Below are positions 57,445-64,000 of a DNA stretch of 64,000 nt, one piece after another. A program made the translations under genes and the position numbers. The stretch lies in assembly GCA_040954595.2 (NCBI GenBank), contig CM082592.2, forward strand, positions 3,782,001 through 3,846,000. The letters run 5' to 3'. The notes below the pieces were generated by a model. It had not been told where the DNA came from and searched no databases. It worked only from the letters and a program-made list of their open reading frames with translations. Within the stretch, counting starts at the first letter, position 1, and each line of letters opens with the position of its first letter. This DNA comes from Balanoglossus misakiensis. Taxonomy: Eukaryota > Hemichordata.

Positions 57445-60120
57445 AATTAAAGCTGCAAGCAGCATTGTCCGGGCCCAAGCTCTATTATCTGATCTGATTA
57501 TTAGATATGCACATAATTAATGAGTAGAAACATAATGCTGTGTTTTATCCCATGAAATATCAAGGTTATATCTTTGTTTGGTGTTGATATAGTGTAAAGT
57601 AGGTCAAAGGTCACCCAGAGGTCACCCACAATTTGAGCAGAAAATTTTGACCCATAGTGGTCCATGTCCAACAAAAACCAGACCTCTAGCCCTTTTGGTT
57701 AGCCCGGAATTACGTATGCACATAAATAATGAGTAAAGCAGGTGTCACAGGTGACCCAAAACTTTTGCTTTTCATTATGGCCCAATACCTCCAAACGCCA
57801 AGGCTGTATCTGCTGTGGATGTCGAGATATGCAAAAGTAGGTCAAAGGTCATCTGAGGTCACCCAAAATTTGGGCAGAAAATTTTGACCAATAGTGGTCC
57901 ATGTCCAACAAAAACCAGACCTCTAGCCCTTTTGGTTAGCCCGGAATTAGTTATGCACATAAATAATGCGTAAAGCAGGTGTCACAGGTGACCCAAAACT
58001 TTGGCTTTTCATTATGGCCCCATACCTCCAAATGCCAAGGCTGTACCTGCTTTGGATGCCGATATATGCAAAAGTAGGTCAAAGGTCATCTGAGGTCATC
58101 CAAAGTTTGGGCAGAATATTTTGACCCATAGTGGTCCATGTCCAACAAAAACCAGACATCTAGCCCTTTTGGTTAGCCCGGAATTTGGTATGCACATAAA
58201 TAATGAGTAAAGCAGGTGTCACAGGTGACCCAAAACTTTGGCTTTTCATTATGGCCCCATACCTCCAAACGCCAAGGCTGTATCTGGTGTGGATGTCGAG
58301 ATATGCAAAAGTAGGTCAAAGGTCACCTGAGGTCACCCAACATTTGGGCAGAAAATTTTGACCCATAGTGGTCCATGTCCAACAAAAACCAGACCTCTAG
58401 CCATTTTGGTTAGCCCGGAATTAGGTATGCACATAAATAATGAGTAAAGCAGGTGTCACAGGTGACCCAAAACTTTGGCTTTTCATTATGGCCCCATACC
58501 TCCAAACGCCAAGGCTGTATCTGGTGTAGTCTCGGTTACCCAGACGCCTTTGCTTCTTCCGATGCTCTCCAGAAAAGGGTCTGGGGAAATGCTATTGAAA
58601 GCTTTGTAAAACAAAATGGCCGATGTCAGGATTTTGATCATCGCCTGATTGGCTGAGCTGTCTGTATGACCCGGGTCACTGCAATAGTTTTGACAATCGT
58701 CTACCAAAGATATTTCATATAACTTCTCCAACAATGCTAACAGAGGACGCCTTTTGCCTTTCGCATGAACCAACAAGTACCGGTCTCTTGATATGAAGAT
58801 ACGACAAATAATCACACATTGTCGAGAGTCAGTGACCCGGGTCATACTGACAGCTCAGCCAATCAGGCGATGATCAAAATCCTGACATCGGCCATTTTGT
58901 TTTACAAAGCTTTCAATAGCATTTCCCCAGACCCTTTTCTGGAGAGCATCGGAAGAAGCAAAGGCGTCTGGGTAACCGAGACTATATCTGGTGTGGATGT
59001 CGAGATATGCAAAAGTAGGTCAAAGGTCACCCGAGGTCACCCAACATTTGGGCAAAATATTTTGACCCCATACTGGTCCATGTATAACAAAAACAAAACC
59101 TCTAGGTCTATTGGTTCATCTGTAATTAGGTATATGCATATTTAATGAGGTCAGTAGAGGTCAAAGGGGTCATGAAAAGTAGCAAAATTTTTTGATCACA
59201 TACAAATCCACATACATCAAAAACCAAACTTATAGCCCTATTGGTTAGCCTGGAATTAGATATGCAGAAAAATGATGCGTCAAAAGTAGGTCAAAGGTCA
59301 TTGCCAAAATTACCAAAATATTTATAGGTTATTCTTGTCATATGATGATTCATATCCATAAAAAGAATTTCTGTGCTATCAATTTTTAGGCTAGAAAAGG
59401 AATTTTTACTTTTTAATCGTTTTTCACAAAATCCAATATGGCCGCCATAATCTTCGACCAATCACATTCCCCTTCGCAAACTTGATAGACATCTGTTTAA
59501 TGACCACACACACCAAATCTTGTGACTCGGTTATCGCCCGTTCTGGAGAAGAAGATTTTTGAAGTTTTACTATGGTTTTTCGAAAATCCAATATGGCCGC
59601 CATAATCTTCGACCAATCACAATGATCTTCGCAAACTTGATAGACATCAGTTAGGTGACCACATACCCCAAACGGCGTGACTCGGTTATCGCCGGTTCTG
59701 GAGAAGAAGATTTTTGAAATTTTGACCAGATTTCAGAAAAACAACTGTAGCAAAAAAACTGCAACATTGACAGCAAAATATCAAATTACAAAAATGATGG
59801 GCAGAGGGTATACTACCAGCACGCCAAATCTGAACTCGATCTGACTTGTAGTTTCTGAGATCTGAGATTTGCATTTTTTCAGAAAATCCAATATGGCCGC
59901 CATGTCACGTGACTAATTAAGTATTCACAAGTCACTGCACATCTACTCATTGACCTTGACCACTGTAGCAAGTTTGAGAACTGTACCTGCAGCGGTGTCT
60001 GAGATCTAGAGCGCGAAAGAAGTGAACCAAGAATAAAGAAAGAAAGAAAGAAAGAAAGAAAGAAAAACCCCAACGAAACCAATACGGGCCCAAGCCTGGC
60101 TTGGCTTGGGCCCGTAATAA
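57445..60120. mobile_element. Head-hairpin element, type II, copy 1
   Basis: Head AATTAAAGCTGCAAGCAGC then ATTGTCCGGGCCCAAGC. 237-bp spacing again: GCAGGTGTCACAGGTGA at 57738, 57975, 58212 and 58449. It is interrupted at 58527-58984 by the MULE-like element. The 3' end is (GAAA)n, then a hairpin at 60083-60116 with arms TACGGGCCCAAGCC, then (AAT)n. Confidence 0.8.
58527..58984. mobile_element. MULE-like foldback transposon, copy 2
   Basis: 458 bp with the same ends as the 3341-3828 copy. The target duplication is TATCTGGTG at 58518-58526 and 58985-58993. It splits a 237-bp unit, whose other copies read straight across the site. Its unique centre is reversed relative to copy 1, so the insertion is in the other orientation. 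Confidence 0.92.
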
Positions 60121-60193
60121 TAATAATAATAAAGAAAAATTCCAACAATAACAATGGGGGCACAAGCCGCCTGAGGGCGCTTGTGCCCCCAAT
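60121..60193. mobile_element. 3' end fragment of a type I element
   Basis: Contains a hairpin at 60156-60190 whose left arm is GGGGGCACAAGC-CGCC, matching the type I head (GGGGCACAAGCGG) and not the type II head. Only the extreme 3' end is present. Confidence 0.65.
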
Positions 60194-61695
60194 AATTAAA
60201 GCTGCAAGCAGCATTGTCCGGGCCCAAGCTCTATTATCTGATCTGATTATTAGATATGCACATAATTAATGAGTAGAAACATAATGTTGTGTTTTATCCC
60301 ATGAAATATCAAGATTATATCTATGTTTAGTGCTGATATAGTGTTAAGTAGGTCAAAGGTCACCCAGAGGTCACCCACAATTTGGGCAGAAAATTTTGAC
60401 CCATAGTGGTCCATGTCCAACAAAAACCAGACCTCTAGCCCCTTTGGTTAGCCCGGAATTAGGTATGCACATAAATAATGAGTTAAGCAGGTGTCACAGG
60501 TGACCCAAAACTTTAGCTTTTCATTATGGCCCCATACCTCCAAACGCCAAGGCTGTATCTGCTATGGATGCTGAGATTTGCGAAAGTAGGTCAAAGGTCA
60601 CCAGAGGTCACCCAACATTTGGGTAAAAACATTTGACCCCATACTGGTCCTGTCCAACAAAAACAAAACCTCTAGGTCTATTGGTTCGCCTGTAATTAGC
60701 TATGCACATAATTAATGAGGTCACCAGAGGTCAAAGGGGTCGTGAAAAGTAGCAAAATATTTTGATCACATACAAATCCACATACATCAAAAACCAAACT
60801 TATAGCCCTATTGGTTAGCCTGGAATTAGATATGCAGAAAAATGATGCGTCAAAAGTAGGTCAAAGGTCATTGCCAAAATTACCAAAATATTTATAGGTT
60901 ATTCTTGTCATATGATGATTCATATCCATAAAAAGAATTTCTGTGCTATCAATTTTTAGGCTAGAAAAGGAATTTTTACTTTTTAATCGTTTTTCACAAA
61001 ATCCAATATGGCCGCCATAATCTTCGACCAATCACAATGATCTTCGCAAACTTGATAGACATCTGTTTAATGACCACACACACCAAATCTTGTGACTCGG
61101 TTATCGCCGGTTCTTGAGAAGAAGATTTTTGAAATTTTACTAGGGTTTTTCGAAAATCCAATATGGCCGCCATAATCTTCGACCAATCACAATGATCTTC
61201 GCAAACTTGATAGACCTCAGTTTGGTGACCACATACCCCAAACCGCGTGACTCGGTTATCGCCGGTTCTGGAGAAGAAGATTTTTGAAATTTTGACCAGA
61301 TTTCAGAAAAACAACTGTAGCAAAAAAACTGCAACATTGACAGCAAAATATCCAATTACAAAAATGATGGGTAGAAGGTAGACTACCTGCACACCAAGTT
61401 TGAAGTCGATCTGACTTGTAGTTTCTGAGATCTGAGATTTGCATTTTTTCAGAAAATCTAATATGGCCGCCAGGTCACGTGACTAATTAAAAATTCAAGG
61501 GTTCAATGCACATCTACTCATTGACCTTGACCACTGTAGCAAGTTTGAGAAGTGTACCTGCAGTGGTGTCTGAGATCTAGAGCGACAAAGAATTGACACA
61601 AGAATAAAGAAAGAAGAAGAAAGAAGAAAGAAGGAAAGACAGAAAAACCCCAACGAAACCAATAGGGCCCAAGCGCTGGTATGCGCTTGGGCCCT
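60194..61695. mobile_element. Head-hairpin element, type II, copy 2
   Basis: 1502 bp, complete: head at 60194, two 237-type units, the middle part with repeated AATATGGCCGCCAT words, an (AAAG)n-like tract, and a hairpin at 61664-61695 with arms AGGGCCCAAGCGC. The best single reference copy of type II. Confidence 0.85.
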
Positions 61696-63116
61696 AATTA
61701 AAGCTGCAAGCAGCATTGTCCGGGCCCAAGCTCTATTATCTGATCTGATTATTAGATATGCACATAATTAATGAGTAGAAACATAATGCTGTGTTTTATC
61801 CAATGAAATATCAAGGTTATATCTATGTTTGGTGCTTATATAGTGTTAAGTAGGTCAAAGGTCACCCAGGGGTCACCCACAATTTGGGCAGAATATTTTG
61901 ACCCATAGTGGTCCATGTCCAACAAAAACCAGACCTCTAGCCCTTTTGGTTAGCCCGGAATGAGGTATGCACATAAATAATGAGTTAAGCAGGTGTCACA
62001 GGTGACCCAAAACTTTGGCTTTTCATTATGGCCCCATACCTCCAAACGCCAAGGCTGTATCTGCTGTGGATGTTGAGATATGCAAAAGTAGGTCAAAGGT
62101 CACTCGAGGTCACCCAACATTTGGGCAAAATTGTTTGACCCCATACTGCTCCATGTATAACGAAAACAAAACCTCTAGGTCTATTGGTTCATCTGTAATT
62201 AGGTATGTGCATATTTAATGAGGTCAGCAGAGGTCAAAGGCGTCATGAAAAGTAGCAACATTTTTTGATCACATACAAATCCACATACATCAAAAACCAA
62301 ACTTATAGCCCTATTGGTTAGCCTGGAATTAGATATGCAGAAAAATGATGCGTCAAAAGTAGGTCAAAGGTCATTGCCAAAATTACCAAAATATTTATAG
62401 CTTATTCATGTCATATGATGATTCATATCCATAAAAAGAATTTCTGTGCTATCAATTTTTAGGCTAGAAAGGGAATTTTTACTTTTTAATCGTTTTTCAC
62501 AAAATCCAATATGGCCGCCATAATCTTCGACCAATCACATTCACCTTCGCAAACTTGATACACATCTGTTTAATGACCATACACACCAAATCTTGTGACT
62601 CAGTTATCTCCGGTCCTTGAGAAGAAGATTTTTGAAATTTTACTAGGGTTTTTCGAAAATCCAATATGGCCGCCATAATCTTCGACCAATCACAATGATC
62701 TTCGCAAACTTGATAGACCTCAGTTTGGTGACCACATACCCCAAACCGCGTGACTCGGTTATCGCTAGTTCTAGAGAAGAAGATTTTTGAAATTTTGACC
62801 AGATTTCAGAAAAACAACTGTAGCAAAAAAACTGCAACATTGACAGCAAAATATCCAATTACAAAAATGATTGACAGAAGGTAGTCTACCTGCACTCCAA
62901 ATTTGAAGTCGATCTGACTTGTAGTTTCTGAGATCTGAGATTTGCATTTTTTCAGAAAATCCAAGATGGCCGCCAGGTCATGTGACTAATTAAAAATTCA
63001 TGGGTTCAATGCACGACTACTCATTGACCTTGACCACTGTAGCAAGTTTGAGAACTGTACCTGCAGTGGTGTCTGAGATCTAGAGCGACAAAGAAGTGAA
63101 CCAAGAATAAAGAAAG
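61696..63116. mobile_element. Head-hairpin element, type II, copy 3
   Basis: 1421 bp, close to the preceding copy, but the terminal hairpin is absent: ACCAAGAATAAAGAAAG runs straight into the next head at 63117. Confidence 0.8.
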
Positions 63117-63738
63117 AATTAAAGCTGCAAGCAGCATTGTCCGGGCCCAAGCTCTATTATCTGATCTGATTATTAACTATGCACATAATTAATGAGTAGA
63201 AACATAATGGTGTGTTTTATCCCATGAAATATCAAGTTTATATCTATGTTTGGTGTTGATATAGTGTTAAGTAGGTCAAATGTCACCAAGAGGTAACCCA
63301 CAATTTGGGCAGAAAATTTTGACCCATAGTGGTCCATGTCAAACGAAAACCAGATCTCTAGCCCTTTTGGTTAGCCCGGAATTAGGTATGCACATAAATA
63401 ATGAGTTAAGCAGGTGTCACAGGTGACCAAAAACTTTGGCTTTTCATTATGGCCCCATACCTCCAAACGCCAAGGCTGTATGTGCTGTGGATGTCAAGAT
63501 ATGCAAAAGTAGGTCAAAGGTCACCCGAGGTCACCCAACATTTGGGCAAAATATTTTGACCCCATATTGGTCCATGTATAACAAAAACAAAATCTCTATG
63601 TCTATTGGTTCATCTGTAATTAGGTATGTGCATATTTAATGAGGTCAGCAGAGGTCAAAGGGGTCATGAAAAGTATCAAATTTTTTTGATCACATACAAA
63701 TCCACATACATCAAAAACCAAACTTATAGCCCTATTAG
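63117..63738. mobile_element. Head-hairpin element, type II, copy 4, 3'-truncated
   Basis: Head and units as in the other type II copies, then similarity ends near 63738 (CCCTATT followed by AGTCAGG in place of GGTTAGCC). Confidence 0.75.
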
Positions 63739-64000
63739 TCAGGTGGAGATTTGAGAAATTGTGACCCCCTCTGGCATTTTTTGGTACAAGCAAACCAAAT
63801 ATGTTTTTTGGTCAGTTCGACTACGCTGATTTCGAAAATGCCTGTTCCCAAAAGATCTTTTTGAGATAAGAGCCTCGTTTTGGCAAATCAAATATGGCCG
63901 CCAAGGATCGCAATTCTCACATGAATAGCATCAAAGAAATGTTCACGTACCTCCTTAAACAATGAAAATAAAATACATGTTTACAACAACAACGTTTTTG
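63739..64000. other. Unrelated, probably repetitive sequence
   Basis: Does not continue the type II element. It contains CAAATATGGCCGCCAAGG, a word like those in the neighbouring elements, so it is probably another interspersed element. No coding exon is seen. Confidence 0.4.

Noticed and set aside
54066-58500. CRISPR-like array of regular repeats
   Set aside because: The period is 237 bp with no short repeat and unique spacers; this is animal DNA inside mobile elements.

Overview
The window is eukaryotic, from an animal. Genes are split by GT-AG introns, microsatellites and foldback elements are abundant, and the genes belong to animal families: mitochondrial creatine kinase, a glycine N-acyltransferase-like enzyme, a Golgi sulfotransferase, and EGF proteins with a GPI-type tail. 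Compact introns, large unfamiliar tandem-exon families and many TACATGTA-like words suggest an invertebrate deuterostome such as amphioxus. The species is an inference, not shown by the sequence.

Layout: 1.8-2.7 kb holds a minus-strand GLYAT-like gene. 3.34-3.83 kb is a foldback transposon with a 9-bp target duplication. 6.7-7.95 kb is a one-exon type II sulfotransferase. 12.4-31.1 kb is a cluster of three paralogous secreted EGF genes: A (+, 10 exons, two rounds of a four-exon module set), B (-, 6 exons) and C (-, 6 exons). Every internal exon is phase 1-1. Each predicted protein runs signal peptide, three EGF domains, a seven-Cys module, then a GPI-like tail. The intergenic DNA here is a patchwork of direct and inverted segmental copies, including a decayed 3' piece of a gene-A-like copy.

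35.2-45.1 kb holds a 14-exon plus-strand gene that I cannot match to any family. It encodes seven copies of a module of about 100 residues. Each module is one helical exon (C-x2-P...C-x3-C) plus one beta-rich exon, and the intron phases alternate 0/1 without a break. Exons 7-8 and 9-10 are a recent 0.74-kb duplication. This is the best candidate for an undescribed protein family. An orphan terminal exon lies at 47.46-47.63 kb.

48.1-51.0 kb is a complete seven-exon mitochondrial creatine kinase gene (-, 412 aa) with a dead partial copy of exon 3 in intron 2. 52.56-52.71 kb is the last exon of another minus-strand gene.

52.8-63.74 kb is a block of related, apparently non-coding mobile elements. 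They share a common 5' head, internal 237-bp units and 3' hairpins whose arms match the head of the same subfamily. Nearly every unit carries a perfect DR1 nuclear-receptor motif (AGGTCAAAGGTCA), usually followed by a DR4 or DR5 half-site.

All gene models were built by hand from reading frame, splice signals and paralogue comparison. No transcript or database evidence was available.
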